From positions 1 through 45,447 of the forward strand of contig JACPTK010000082.1 of assembly GCA_016192825.1 (NCBI GenBank): DNA of 45,447 nt, in the 5' to 3' direction. Of the stretch, positions 7,205-16,407 are shown piece by piece. The notes below the pieces were generated by a model. The model was not told the DNA's origin. It saw only the letters and a program-made list of their open reading frames with translations, and did not search any database. The position numbers and the translations under genes are program-made. The DNA is from Betaproteobacteria bacterium (GTDB lineage: Bacteria > Pseudomonadota > Gammaproteobacteria > Burkholderiales > SG8-41). The stretch's first letter is position 1, and each line of letters opens with the position of its first letter.

Positions 7205-8728
7205 TCAATCTCCGGTGTCGGCGGCGAATTGCCGGCCGAACCCCAACCCAAAGCGGCGCGCGATCAGCGGCCACACCAACGACAGCACCAGCAGCGCGAG
7301 CAGCACGAGAGCGATGGGACGCTCGAGCAGGTAGGCCGGGTCGCCGCCGCTCAACTGGTAGGTCCTCAGCGCCTCGCCCTCGACCAGGTGCGCGAGCAGC
7401 AGGCCGACCACAGTGGCCGCGACGGGATAATCATAGCGCTGCATCTGCCAGCCGATCAGCGTGAAAACGAGAAAGGTCACAGGGCCCGCGATATTGCCGG
7501 TGATGGCGTAGCACCCGAAGATCGAGACCGCGAAGATGGAGGGCACGAGCACGCGGACCGGCGTCTTCACGATGGCGCCGGCGAGATAGATGAAGAGGAT
7601 GCCGATGCCCATCAGCGCGATGGATTGCACCAGGTTGGAGAAGATGATCGCGTAGACGATCGGCTTGTTCTCGGCGATGAAGCGCGGCCCGCCGGTGATG
7701 TTGTGCATGGCGAAAGCGCCGAGCATGATCGCGGTCGCGCCGCCGCCCGGGATGCCGAGCGCGAGCAGCGTCGCCATCGAGCCCCCCTCCGAGCTGCTGT
7801 TCGCCGCCTCGGCCGCGACCACCCCGCGCGGGTCGCCCTTGCCGAAGCGTTCCTTGTCGGGCGCGGTGCGGCGCGCCTCCGAGTACGCGAGGAGGTTCGC
7901 CACCGAAGACCCGACGCCGGGCACCGCGCCGATGAAGGCGCCGATAAGGCTGCCGCGCAGCAGCAGGCGCGGGTAGCGGAAGGTGTCGCGGGCGCCGGCG
8001 AGAATGCGCCGCAAGCTGACGCGGCGCGCCTCGGCGCGTTCCACCACGTAGTCCAGGCGCATCAGCTTGAACAGCTCGGCGGCGCAGAAGAGACCCATCA
8101 TCGCCGGGATCTCCGGTATGCCGTCGAGCAGGTAGTCGATGCCCATCGTGCCGCGGATGTCGCCCCGCGCGCTGAAGCCGATCGTGCCGAGCAGCAGGCC
8201 GAGAATCCCGGCGAGCAGCCCGCGCGTGTAGTGGCGCCCGCGCAGCGCGGCGATCAGCGTGAGGCCCCAGAGGCCGACGATCAGCATCTCGGGCGAGGAG
8301 AGCTTGAGCACGAACGCGGCGATGGGCACGACGAGCAGCAGGAGGATCACATAGCTCAGGGCCTCGGCGAAGGTCGAGGCCATCAGCCCGAGCCCGAGCG
8401 CCTCGTTGTGTTCGCCGCGCTGCGCCATGGGATAACCGTCGAAAGTCGTTGCCACCGCGCCCGGCATGCCGGGGATGTTGACCAGGATCGCCGGGATCGC
8501 GCAGCCGAAGCCCCCGCCGGTGAAGATCGACGTCAGGAAAATGATCGCCGACAGGAAGTCCATGTAGAGCGTGAGCGGCAGGCAGATCACCATCGCCATG
8601 CTGGTGGTGAGCCCCGGCACCGCGCCGAAGATGAGCCCGACGGCGAGCCCGGGCACCATGACGAGCCAGGGCGACCACGACCCGAACAGCAGGCGCAAAC
8701 CCTCGGTCATCGCGGCGAAGTCGATCAT
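7205..8728 (-). CDS. tctA: TctA-family large permease subunit
   Basis: A 507-residue integral membrane protein, ATG at 8728. It has about a dozen hydrophobic segments and the family motifs GAVPGLTTSMAMVICLPLT near residue 37 and GAVPGVGSSVANLLAYSEA near residue 265, an internal repeat typical of TctA. IPGMPGAVATTFDGYPMA and IPGGGATAIMLGAF are further matches. TctA forms the ion-coupled channel of the tripartite tricarboxylate transporter with TctB, fed by a periplasmic receptor. It starts 7 bases after the tctB stop and is followed by the receptor gene. It is the only TctA in the window. Confidence 0.95.
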   Translation of the reverse strand: MIDFAAMTEGLRLLFGSWSPWLVMVPGLAVGLIFGAVPGLTTSMAMVICLPLTLYMDFLSAIIFLTSIFTGGGFGCAIPAILVNIPGMPGAVATTFDGYPMAQRGEHNEALGLGLMASTFAEALSYVILLLLVVPIAAFVLKLSSPEMLIVGLWGLTLIAALRGRHYTRGLLAGILGLLLGTIGFSARGDIRGTMGIDYLLDGIPEIPAMMGLFCAAELFKLMRLDYVVERAEARRVSLRRILAGARDTFRYPRLLLRGSLIGAFIGAVPGVGSSVANLLAYSEARRTAPDKERFGKGDPRGVVAAEAANSSSEGGSMATLLALGIPGGGATAIMLGAFAMHNITGGPRFIAENKPIVYAIIFSNLVQSIALMGIGILFIYLAGAIVKTPVRVLVPSIFAVSIFGCYAITGNIAGPVTFLVFTLIGWQMQRYDYPVAATVVGLLLAHLVEGEALRTYQLSGGDPAYLLERPIALVLLALLVLSLVWPLIARRFGLGFGRQFAADTGD

Positions 8729-8735
8729 GGCGCCT

Positions 8736-9209
8736 TCAGAAGAGCAGCGTCGGCACGGGGACGGACAGCATGAACTTGAACGCGTAGCTCATCGCCCCCG
8801 CGAACGCTCCGGAAAAAACAACCAGGAAGACGGGCCGCCGCTCGCCGAGGGCGTACATGCTGCCGGCCAGGAAGGCGAACGTCGCCACTTCGAAACCGAT
8901 GTAGAGCAGGACCGCGACGTAGAGGACGAGGAGGCCGGCGACGACGAGGCCGCGCCCGTCCCGCGCCGAAGGCGCGGCGCCGGGCGGTTCCGCGCTGGCG
9001 TCCGGGCGGTCCGCCTTGACCGTGCCCGCAGCTATCGCGACGCACAGCGCGAGCGCGAGGAAGGCGGCTGGCTGGATCAGCAGCAGGTTCTGGACGTTGG
9101 TGGAGGCGGCGCGCGCGTCGAGCCAGTACCAGACGCAGAACGCTGCGATCGCTCCGACGAATGCGAGGTGACCGCCCTCGACGCGCACCCGGTACGAGCC
9201 GACTTTCAT
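8736..9209 (-). CDS. tctB: TctB-family small permease subunit
   Basis: A 157-residue protein with ATG at 9209 after GGAGGAGACAGC. Four hydrophobic segments (about 14-30, 44-62, 90-108 and 112-150) and a polar, Pro/Asp-rich loop near residues 65-85 fit TctB, the small four-helix partner of TctA. Sequence conservation in this family is low, so the call rests on topology, length and position directly upstream of tctA. Confidence 0.88.
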   Translation of the reverse strand: MKVGSYRVRVEGGHLAFVGAIAAFCVWYWLDARAASTNVQNLLLIQPAAFLALALCVAIAAGTVKADRPDASAEPPGAAPSARDGRGLVVAGLLVLYVAVLLYIGFEVATFAFLAGSMYALGERRPVFLVVFSGAFAGAMSYAFKFMLSVPVPTLLF

Positions 9210-9253
9210 GCTGTCTCCTCCTGTGCGCGTCCGTGCCGGGCGCGCGCGCCCTG

Positions 9254-10615
9254 CTAGCCCGCCCTGACGATGTCCATGATCTCGCGCACGTCGGGAAGCG
9301 CTTCGAGCCGCTCGACCAAACTGACGACCTGCGCCGCCGCCTCGGGCTTCAGCACCCGGGCCGCGCAGGAATTGAATTTTTTCAGCCGTTGCCCGGGCGC
9401 GAGGGGAATGCCCACCCAGCCCGAAAGCCGGTCGACCTTTTTCGATAGCGTGCGGCCATCCTTCAGCGTCACCGACACGATGGCGTGCATCTTGTCGAAG
9501 TCCTTCGGAATCGAGTCGTCGAAGCGCAGCGTGGTGCGCTTGAGCAGCGCCACCGCGTCCGGCGCAAAGCGCCGTGCATCGTCGAACGAGTCGATCGTGA
9601 TTTCGCCGTCGAGCAGCGCTACCGCGGTCGCGTACTGCACGCTGAACTTGCCGTCGAGGCCGGTCTTGGGCTCGGGACGATTCACGTAATCGAAGCGCGG
9701 GAAGATCACTTCGACGCGCTCGATGTCGGCCGGGTTGAAGCCGGCTTCGGCGCGCAGCGCGAGCGCCGCGTCGATCGGCCGGTGCGTGAAATAGTTGCTC
9801 GGATGCTTCTTGAACCCGACGCCCGGATCGACCATGCGGAACGGCGCGCCGAAGCCCTTCACGAGCCGCTCCGGCTCCGCGCGCCCGCCGAGGAAGGTGT
9901 CGAAGAAGCCGCCCGGGCCGAAGACGTCCGCGCTGGCGGTCCAGCCGAGCTTTGCCAGCAGGGCGCATTCGATGCCCATGCGCGCGGCGTGCCCGGAGTG
10001 CGACGATTTCGTCATCGAGCCGGTATTGATCGAGAGGCTGCCCGCGCGCGAGCCGGCGATCCCGAAGGCCATCAGCATCGGGTCGCGCGGCAGATCGATC
10101 ATCTTCGAGGCCGCGGTGACCGCGCCGAACATTCCGGTCGTGCCCGGCTTGTGAAATCCCTGCCCGTCGGCCATTCCGGTTGCCGCCAGACGCAGCCGGC
10201 CCTGGACTTCGAACGCCGCGACGATGGACTCGATGATCCTGCGGCCGCCGATCCCGCGATGCTCGGAAAGGGCAAGGATCGCCGGCAGGGTGGGGGAAGT
10301 AGGGTGGTTGAGCGGGTACCAGGTGTTGTCGAAGTCGAGCGCGTGCGCCATCGTGCCGTTGGCATATGCCGCGTTCAGCATCGAGGTCTTGAACCCGCCG
10401 GCGATCACGGTCGCCTGCGGTGCGCCGCCCATCTCCTTCACGTACTGGATCGAGATGCGGCCCACGCCGAGCGGCTCGGTCGAGCCGGCAAGCATGACCG
10501 CGAGCCCGTCGAGCGTCACGTGCTTCGCCATCTCGATCGCCTGCTGCGGCAGCGACGCATAGCTGACCGCGATTACCTTGTCGATCAGGCTTCCGGTCAA
10601 TGTGCTGGTGGCCAC
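9254..10615 (-). CDS. MmgE/PrpD family protein
   Basis: A 453-residue protein, GTG at 10615 after GAAGGA. It shows the MmgE/PrpD fold throughout: an N-terminal helical domain (YASLPQQAIEMAKHVTLDGLAV), the ALDFDNTW and MTKSSHSGHAARMG motifs, and a C-terminal LKKFNSCAARVL segment. PrpD is a 2-methylcitrate dehydratase; relatives act on citrate, itaconate or other polycarboxylates. As the first gene of the operon with TctB, TctA, TctC and an HMGL-like protein, it probably works on an imported carboxylate. The substrate cannot be assigned from sequence. Confidence 0.9.
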   Translation of the reverse strand: MATSTLTGSLIDKVIAVSYASLPQQAIEMAKHVTLDGLAVMLAGSTEPLGVGRISIQYVKEMGGAPQATVIAGGFKTSMLNAAYANGTMAHALDFDNTWYPLNHPTSPTLPAILALSEHRGIGGRRIIESIVAAFEVQGRLRLAATGMADGQGFHKPGTTGMFGAVTAASKMIDLPRDPMLMAFGIAGSRAGSLSINTGSMTKSSHSGHAARMGIECALLAKLGWTASADVFGPGGFFDTFLGGRAEPERLVKGFGAPFRMVDPGVGFKKHPSNYFTHRPIDAALALRAEAGFNPADIERVEVIFPRFDYVNRPEPKTGLDGKFSVQYATAVALLDGEITIDSFDDARRFAPDAVALLKRTTLRFDDSIPKDFDKMHAIVSVTLKDGRTLSKKVDRLSGWVGIPLAPGQRLKKFNSCAARVLKPEAAAQVVSLVERLEALPDVREIMDIVRAG

Positions 10616-10701
10616 CGCCGTTATTTCCTTCGCATGTCTTCAACGCAGGTCAGCCGGCTGATTTCATCTCGTTTCAAGCCACCGCGCGGCGCGATGACGA
10701 A

Positions 10702-11655
10702 TCAGTCCGAGTGTATTGCCTTTTCCTTGATGATTTTTTCCCACTTGGCCATATCGGCCTTTATGTAAGCCGCAGTTTGCTCCGGAGTGGTCGCTAGCGT
10801 TTCGAGCCCGGCCCTCAGAAATTTCTCTTTTGTATCGGTACCGTTCAGAATGCGAAGTATCTCCCGGCTCAACCGGGTGATTATGGCCCGCGGCGTTCCG
10901 GCGGGCGCCCACATGCAGGATAGCGATGCGGCTTCATAGCCGGGGAGCCCCGATTCCGATATCGTCGGCACCTCGGGAGCGAGCAGCGAGCGGTGGCTGC
11001 TGCCGACCCCCAGCACACGCAGCCTGCCTGCCTTGACTTGCGGCATGCCCGCAGCCGCCGACCCGAATATCATCTGGACCTGGTTCGCGACCAGGGCCAT
11101 GGCGGCCTGCCCCGTGCCCTTGTAAGGTATGCGCACGATATCGACTCCGCTCATTCTCTTGAAGAGGAGTCCGGCGAGATGGTTCGAGGTGCCCGTAGAG
11201 GAGGAGCCGTAGTTGAGTTCGCCCGGACGGGCCTTGGCCAGGGCAATCAGATCCTTCACCGTCGCCACGGGGAGCGAAGGGTGCGTGAACAGGAACAGTG
11301 GTGCGTTGGTGGCCAGCGTGATCGGCGCCAGGTCCTTGACGGGGTCGAACGGCATTTTCTGGAGGAACACCGAAATCCACACGGAGCTCGCGTAAATTGC
11401 GAGCGTGTATCCGTCGGGCTGAGCTTTGGCGGCAATATCGACGGCGATGTAACCGGGGCGGTTATCGACGACTACCGGTTGCCCCAGGCGCTCCGCGAGG
11501 TCCGGCGCGATGCGCCGCGCGACGAAATCGACTTGAGCCCCGGGTTGGGATGCGAGTATGCGTATCGGCTTGGCAGGGTAGGGCTGCGCCGCCGCAGACG
11601 TGCCCGGCGCCATCGTTGTGAGCAGCAACATCCAGGCGAATAAACGCGTCGGCAT
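10702..11655 (-). CDS. Bug/TctC-family periplasmic solute-binding protein
   Basis: I place the start at ATG 11655 (MPTRLF), because GGAGG sits just upstream; a longer frame begins four codons earlier. The 317-residue product has a signal peptide (cleavage near SAAAQPYP) and the family motifs RPGYIAVDIAAKA, PDGYTLAIY, MPFDPVKDLAPI, VRIPYKGTGQAAMAL and APEVPTISESGLPGYEA. It lies between the ornithine-cyclodeaminase-like gene and mmgE/prpD on the same strand, with an 86-base gap to the latter. Confidence 0.93.
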   Translation of the reverse strand: MPTRLFAWMLLLTTMAPGTSAAAQPYPAKPIRILASQPGAQVDFVARRIAPDLAERLGQPVVVDNRPGYIAVDIAAKAQPDGYTLAIYASSVWISVFLQKMPFDPVKDLAPITLATNAPLFLFTHPSLPVATVKDLIALAKARPGELNYGSSSTGTSNHLAGLLFKRMSGVDIVRIPYKGTGQAAMALVANQVQMIFGSAAAGMPQVKAGRLRVLGVGSSHRSLLAPEVPTISESGLPGYEAASLSCMWAPAGTPRAIITRLSREILRILNGTDTKEKFLRAGLETLATTPEQTAAYIKADMAKWEKIIKEKAIHSD

Positions 11656-11695
11656 GGCATCCTCCATGAAGAAATATGCAGGGCGTGCTCGCCCA

Positions 11696-12679
11696 TTATC
11701 CGAGGTCTATTTCGGTCCCTATGCCCATGGCCTTGGCCAATTCGTAGGTTCGTAACGTCATGGCAACGTCATTGATCGCCAGGCCGTGGGACCCAAAAAC
11801 GATGGTGGCGCTATTGACGTCAGGCAGGCGGACGCGTCCTGCAATGACATCGCCCAGCTCTTCCACCCTGTCCCAAGTGATGATTCCGTGGGCGACAGCC
11901 CACAGCAGATTACCGCTTTCCACCCTGGATTGCTCTTTCTCGTCGCACACGACGAGCTGGGCCTTCTCGATGACCTTACCGTCGATTTCTCGCTTGTACC
12001 AGTGATTCGCCCCGGCGGCGATGACCAGCGCCGGGCGCGTCAGCCAATCGCCGAACAGGATAGGGACCTCCGACGTGCTGGCGGTTATGACTATATCAGC
12101 GTCCCGCGGAACTTCTTCCGGGGCGTCGGCCGGAAAAACATCGATGCCAAGCCTTTCGGACATCCGCTTGCAGAAAGCCTCCCGCTCGGGCTGGCGACGA
12201 CTGTAGACCCGCACCTTCTTTATAGGACGCACCGCGCACACCGCGTCGAGCTGGCCTTCCGCGATTCGGCCGGCGCTGTAAAGACCGATCGCGCTCGCGC
12301 CCGCAGGTGACAGATATTTGGCCGCGACGGCCGAGACGGCGCTGGTGCGGAACTTGCCTATCTGGTAGGCGTGGACGATCGCAAGAAGCTCTCCGGTTTC
12401 GGTGTCGTACAGAAAATTCGTGCCGTGGCCGGAGGCATTCTTATGCACGCCGGTGCCCTTGCCCATGTTTGCCCAGAGCTTGAACCCGGCCGCTTTCCTC
12501 GCATGCAGGGCGGCGGGCCCGAACTGCAGGAAACCGTTCCGGAACGGCATCCGGAACCGCGGCGGGTTTTCAGCGCTGCCTTCTCCTGCTTGCCGGAAGG
12601 TGTCTTCGACGATGGGGATCGCCTCCCTTGCGGACAGCGCAAGCTTCCTGACGTCATCCTCGGTAATTAGCAAAGTCAT
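11696..12679 (-). CDS. Ornithine cyclodeaminase / mu-crystallin family protein
   Basis: A 327-residue protein with ATG at 12679. The mu-crystallin/OCD fold is visible: an N-terminal dimerisation part (LLITEDDVRKLALSAREAI), GKFRTSAVSAVAAKYLSPA, a dinucleotide-binding strand-turn-helix and ADIVITASTSEVPILFG. The usual GxGxQA nucleotide-binding motif is altered (GLYSAGRIAEGQLDAV). Family members are NAD(P)-dependent and include ornithine cyclodeaminase, alanine dehydrogenase and ketimine reductases. It sits between two Bug receptors downstream of UbiD. Substrate unknown. Confidence 0.88.
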   Translation of the reverse strand: MTLLITEDDVRKLALSAREAIPIVEDTFRQAGEGSAENPPRFRMPFRNGFLQFGPAALHARKAAGFKLWANMGKGTGVHKNASGHGTNFLYDTETGELLAIVHAYQIGKFRTSAVSAVAAKYLSPAGASAIGLYSAGRIAEGQLDAVCAVRPIKKVRVYSRRQPEREAFCKRMSERLGIDVFPADAPEEVPRDADIVITASTSEVPILFGDWLTRPALVIAAGANHWYKREIDGKVIEKAQLVVCDEKEQSRVESGNLLWAVAHGIITWDRVEELGDVIAGRVRLPDVNSATIVFGSHGLAINDVAMTLRTYELAKAMGIGTEIDLG

Positions 12680-12711
12680 GATATATGCGCGCTATGTGCG
12701 TGCCCGGGTAT

Positions 12712-13677
12712 CTATTCAGCGCGAATACCCGTTTCCTTGATGAGATTGCCGACCCGCACCATTTCGGATCTGATCTTTGCCGAAAATTGCCCGGGCGTAC
12801 TTGCGACCACTTCTGATCCGCCCGATCTCATCAATGAGTCTTTCACTCTCGGCGTGCGCAGATAGCGCACAATTTCGTAGTTAAGGCGCTTGATGATGGC
12901 CGCGGGCGTCCTGGCCGGGGCCAATAGTCCCGTATACAGCTCAGCCTCATATCCGGGGAGGCCGGCAGCCGCCACTGTAGGCAATTCCGGCAAGGCCGAG
13001 AACGGCTCGGCGCTGGTAACCGCCAGCGCTTTCAGCCGCCCCGCCTTCACGTAAGAGACCACGAGGTTTCCATTCGGGAACATTAGCTGGACTTCATTGC
13101 TCATCACTGCGTTGACGGCCAGCCCGCTACCTTTGTAAGGAACACGTACGATATCGACCTGCGCCATGTGCTTGAACAATTCCCCGGCGATGTGAGAAGA
13201 AGCGCCCGTTGCACCCGAGCCGTAGTTAAGCACTCCGGGTTTTGCTCTGGCCAAAGCGATCAATTCCCTTACGGAATTCGCGACCGAAGGATGCACCACG
13301 AGTACATTGGGAGTGCTTATCGCCAACGTGATGGGGGAAAAATCCTTCAACGGATCGTATGACGTCTTGCGCAACAGCGACCCGATCCACAGGGTGCCGG
13401 CGGCGGCGAGCAGGGTGTATCCATCTGGCTCGGCTCTGGCGACGATTTCACCCGAGATCGTCGCGCCGCCTCCACGATTGTCGATGACAACCGGTTGACC
13501 CAGCGGGCCGGTGATTCCTTGTCCGACCAGGCGTGCCAAGAAATCACTGCCACCGCCCGCCTGGGTGGTCGCGATTCGTATGGGTCTGCTGGGATACGGC
13601 TGGGCGTGAATGCAATGAACGCCGAAAACTGTGAGAGCTACCGCAAATATTCCCGCGGCAAGACGATTCGGGACCAT
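12712..13677 (-). CDS. Bug/TctC-family periplasmic solute-binding protein
   Basis: A 321-residue protein, ATG at 13677 after GAGGAGGAAAT. The signal peptide ends near residue 25 (CIHAQPYPSRP). Family motifs are TTQAGGGSDFLARLVG, VIDNRGGGATISGEIVA, PDGYTLLAA, TSYDPLKDFSPI, VRVPYKGSGLAVNAV and LPELPTVAAAGLPGYEA. It follows the zinc-ribbon miniprotein and UbiD on the same strand, so it probably captures the substrate or a relative of the substrate of that decarboxylase. Confidence 0.93.
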   Translation of the reverse strand: MVPNRLAAGIFAVALTVFGVHCIHAQPYPSRPIRIATTQAGGGSDFLARLVGQGITGPLGQPVVIDNRGGGATISGEIVARAEPDGYTLLAAAGTLWIGSLLRKTSYDPLKDFSPITLAISTPNVLVVHPSVANSVRELIALARAKPGVLNYGSGATGASSHIAGELFKHMAQVDIVRVPYKGSGLAVNAVMSNEVQLMFPNGNLVVSYVKAGRLKALAVTSAEPFSALPELPTVAAAGLPGYEAELYTGLLAPARTPAAIIKRLNYEIVRYLRTPRVKDSLMRSGGSEVVASTPGQFSAKIRSEMVRVGNLIKETGIRAE

Positions 13678-13754
13678 ATTTCCTCCTCACTACAGGACCC
13701 TGCCGGTAAGGCAATGGCTGCCTAGCAATCAGGCTATTGCGCTGAGTATCGTTG

Positions 13755-13928
13755 TCATCCCATATGTCCGCGTCCGCCGGCCTGACCGTCATCGATCGCT
13801 GCGGATTCGTCGGGCAGATAACGATTGCCGCAAAAAGGGCAAATCAATTTGATTCCGGCGTGCCGCAGCGCCCATTCGACGACGAACGGCTTCATGCATT
13901 TGGGACAGGTCGACCAGAACAATCTCAC
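13755..13928 (-). CDS. Zinc-ribbon miniprotein coupled to UbiD
   Basis: A 57-residue protein. I choose GTG at 13928 because it overlaps the UbiD stop by one base (TAGTG) and has AGGAAAGGGG upstream; a longer frame would start at 13958 inside ubiD. Two CxxC pairs (CPKC near residue 8 and CPFC near residue 30), 19 residues apart, predict a four-cysteine zinc ribbon. The tail is Gly/Asp-rich. Some non-oxidative hydroxyarylic acid decarboxylases (VdcBCD/ShdBCD type) carry a small cysteine-rich D subunit beside the UbiD-like C subunit. The arrangement here is analogous, but sequence similarity is not evident. Confidence 0.65.
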   Translation of the reverse strand: MRLFWSTCPKCMKPFVVEWALRHAGIKLICPFCGNRYLPDESAAIDDGQAGGRGHMG

Positions 13929-15385
13929 TATTTCCCCTTTCCTGGCTGATCCAGCCATTCCTCGAGTTTCACGCGCGCCATGGCATTGGGCGGCACGCGC
14001 AACCGTGTCGGAAACGGGATGTGGGTGGGACGCGTGGCGTCGAAAATTACCCTGCTCGAGCCTATTCCCCGCGGATCACTGGGTGCGCGCACGTTCTTGA
14101 TGAGGTCGATGTCACGATCCGGATCGACGTAGGTATTGGCGGCCCACAGCACCTGCTCCTCGTTGAATACGTCGATGTCCTCGTCGACCACCACGACGAC
14201 GTGCAAATTATGTACGTGTGCAATAGCCTGCAGGGCAACCTGCTTCGCGTGGCCTTCAAAAGAGTTCTTGATCGAAATGTAAGCCGTGAAGCGGCCGCAT
14301 CCGGAATACGGCAAGTGCACCGCTATTACATTGCCGACTTTCTGCTGCACATGGTTATAGATCGTCCCTTCGCGCGGGACGCTTGCCATCAGCATGTGCT
14401 CGCGATGGCCCGAGAATACGTCCTGGAACAAGGCGCCGTCGCGGTAGGTGATGGCAGTGACTTCCATGACCGGCGCCAGCTGCTGCGGCTGGTATTGGCC
14501 GCTGATTTCACCGAAGGGGTCCACGATCGTGCGGTTGCCCGGCGCGATCTCGCCTTCGATGATGATCTCCGCGTCGGCCGGGACCAGGAAATCCTTCCCC
14601 CAGGTCACAGAAGGCGCGAGTCGCACGGGTTCCTGCAGGAAAGCCCCGGCGGTCGCGTATTCGTTATCGCCCCAGGGCGTGGTGTTCAGCGTGCCGAGCC
14701 AGAATGCCGGATGGTGGCCGAGCACATTGATCACGGGAAACCGCTCACCGCGGTTCGCCCAGAGTCGGGTGATCCGGCTCATGTGGGTTGAATGGATGGT
14801 GAGCCCGCCGCGATGGCCGCTCTCGGGAAAGGTCTTCACGAACGTCACGTTGTAGAAGTCCTCGCCCGGAGGATGCGCCACCAGTCCCATGGTGAGTACG
14901 CCGCCGAGGTCCATCTCGAAGTGGTGCACCGCGGGCAGCATCCACATGTCCGCCTTTTCGCCCTGCAGCACGTTGGCATGCACCGGAGCACGGTCGCTGC
15001 CGACGACCACGGGCTTTATCTTCCTGTCCACATATCTGGAAAACAGCGAGCCCAACTCGCTGCCTGCCTTGCTCCGGGGCAAGCCGACCGCTTCGGCGCA
15101 GCGCTCGCGCGTCGCCCACAAATTGGCAACGATCGGGAACTCCGATGGCTCGCCATGCATGTTGAGCGGATTGTCGAATTGCACCGTCGGGTATTCGCCC
15201 CGGTTGTCCAGATGCTTCAGCACCGCGGTCACGTCGAAGTCCATCGGATTGACGGTGCGGGTCACCGTCTGGAACTCCGCGGGGTTGCCGCGAATCTGGT
15301 CGAGATAGTCGGAAAGGCTCTTGCCTTCGCCTTTGCTCCTGGTCTTCGGACGTGTCTTGCTGGATTGCGGCATGTGCATACCCAT
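13928..15385 (-). CDS. UbiD family decarboxylase
   Basis: About 485 residues from ATG 15385 (MGMHMPQSSK); a frame open to 15445 would add 20 residues, and no clear ribosome binding site settles the start. UbiD-fold motifs include WMLPAVHHFEMDLGG, GHHPAFWLG, an EGEIAPGNR segment and DPFGEISGQYQP, which carries the conserved acidic residues of the prenylated-FMN active site. UbiD enzymes reversibly decarboxylate unsaturated or aromatic acids with prFMN made by UbiX, which is not in the window. The gene heads a same-strand run including the zinc ribbon and Bug receptors, and is divergent from the decayed selenoprotein copy. Confidence 0.93.
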   Translation of the reverse strand: MGMHMPQSSKTRPKTRSKGEGKSLSDYLDQIRGNPAEFQTVTRTVNPMDFDVTAVLKHLDNRGEYPTVQFDNPLNMHGEPSEFPIVANLWATRERCAEAVGLPRSKAGSELGSLFSRYVDRKIKPVVVGSDRAPVHANVLQGEKADMWMLPAVHHFEMDLGGVLTMGLVAHPPGEDFYNVTFVKTFPESGHRGGLTIHSTHMSRITRLWANRGERFPVINVLGHHPAFWLGTLNTTPWGDNEYATAGAFLQEPVRLAPSVTWGKDFLVPADAEIIIEGEIAPGNRTIVDPFGEISGQYQPQQLAPVMEVTAITYRDGALFQDVFSGHREHMLMASVPREGTIYNHVQQKVGNVIAVHLPYSGCGRFTAYISIKNSFEGHAKQVALQAIAHVHNLHVVVVVDEDIDVFNEEQVLWAANTYVDPDRDIDLIKNVRAPSDPRGIGSSRVIFDATRPTHIPFPTRLRVPPNAMARVKLEEWLDQPGKGK

Positions 15386-15551
15386 CGTGGAGGTGGCTCG
15401 TTGCGACAGCTCAAGCCGGAGTGGTAAGCCGGACTCTACAAACACGGTCCACGCCTGTCAACGCATCGGTCCTCGCCTGCAGAACCTGTTGCAGAGCTCA
15501 GATCGCTCGCGCGCGCTGCCGGTATATCAGAAAATTATCGAACCTGCACAA

Positions 15552-16382
15552 ATGTTATACCGGCATATATTGTTCCCCATCCGTTTGGCCGATTGAGGCT
15601 CATGCACGTCGTGGAGTGTCCACGACATGGTAGAACTGCACAAACGCGGCGTGTTCGCTGTCCTGGTATGTTCGACGCCATTTGAAGGACTCGGACGCAT
15701 GCAGGCGACGCGGTTGGGCGCACCGGACCTTCCCCTGGTTGCGCTTGCTGTAGAGGCGATGTGCGAGGAGTCCTTCAACCTGTACGGCATCCAGACCACG
15801 ACTCACCAGTGCGCGCCGTTGGTCATCGTGAATGGACCCGTGGCACAGGAGCTGCGGGTCAACGCTGGCCACAATGCGTTCGGACCGGGCTGGCAGAGCA
15901 ACGCGACCACCGTCACGGTAATCGGGGCGGAGGGTCCGCACAACGTCAACGATCATGAAAGCGTCACGGGCCGGGGTATACTGAGAATGATTGCTGGCAC
16001 CATGACCGTTACCGGCGCCAACGATGCGACGTTAGGAGGCGGCGAGCCCGTGATCGTCTTCGGCCCGGAGCATGCGGCCACGGTGGCGGCGGACGGCTAT
16101 GCGAAGCTCGATGTCAAACGCCAGGCTTTCATCCCCACGTTCGGTACGACGCGCTCCGTCACGCACGCACGTGTGCTTGCCCATACCGACCGACCGGACC
16201 CCGGCAGCGTCCTCGATGCGAAGTTCAGGGACTGCGCACTCCGCGCGCTGCGTCCGGGCGCCATCGGCCGGCTGTATGAGGTGCTGCGCGGCTTCGAATC
16301 GCTGGCGAGCGTGCGCAGCCTTACGGATTTCATGGCGGCCTCCGCCCAAAGCGGCGGGAAGCAGCGCGCTTCTGCCGCGTAG
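15552..16382 (+). pseudogene. Decayed UGSC selenoprotein (copy 3) running into a PrpD tail
   Basis: The frame carries LAD-TGA-Gly-Ser-Cys (TGA at 15594-15596), then a UGSC segment, but has lost most of its N-terminus (an ATG at 15552 would give only 14 residues before the UGA). Compared with copy 2 it jumps from the UGSC domain (APDLPLVAL) straight to AVEAMCEESFNLYGIQ, skipping roughly 110 residues. It then loses another block after GPGWQSNATT and ends in about 70 residues like the C-terminus of MmgE/PrpD (KFRDCALRALRP). All joins keep the frame. It looks like a relic built by successive in-frame deletions. A reduced functional protein is less likely. Confidence 0.75.
15608..15626 (+). promoter_or_regulatory. 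Candidate bSECIS hairpin, copy 3
   Basis: Eleven bases after the UGA, GTCGTGGA and TCCACGAC form an 8-bp perfect stem around GTG. The 19 bases are identical to those in copy 2 (21603-21621), although flanking codons differ between the copies. The downstream gene is broken, so the hairpin is probably a relic. Confidence 0.6.
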
Positions 16383-16407
16383 GACGGAGCAGGCCTGATA
16401 GGACAGG

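Noticed and set aside
7229-8773. Long plus-strand frame of 514 residues
   Set aside because: Antisense shadow of tctA; highly charged and repetitive, as expected from reading a membrane protein gene backwards.
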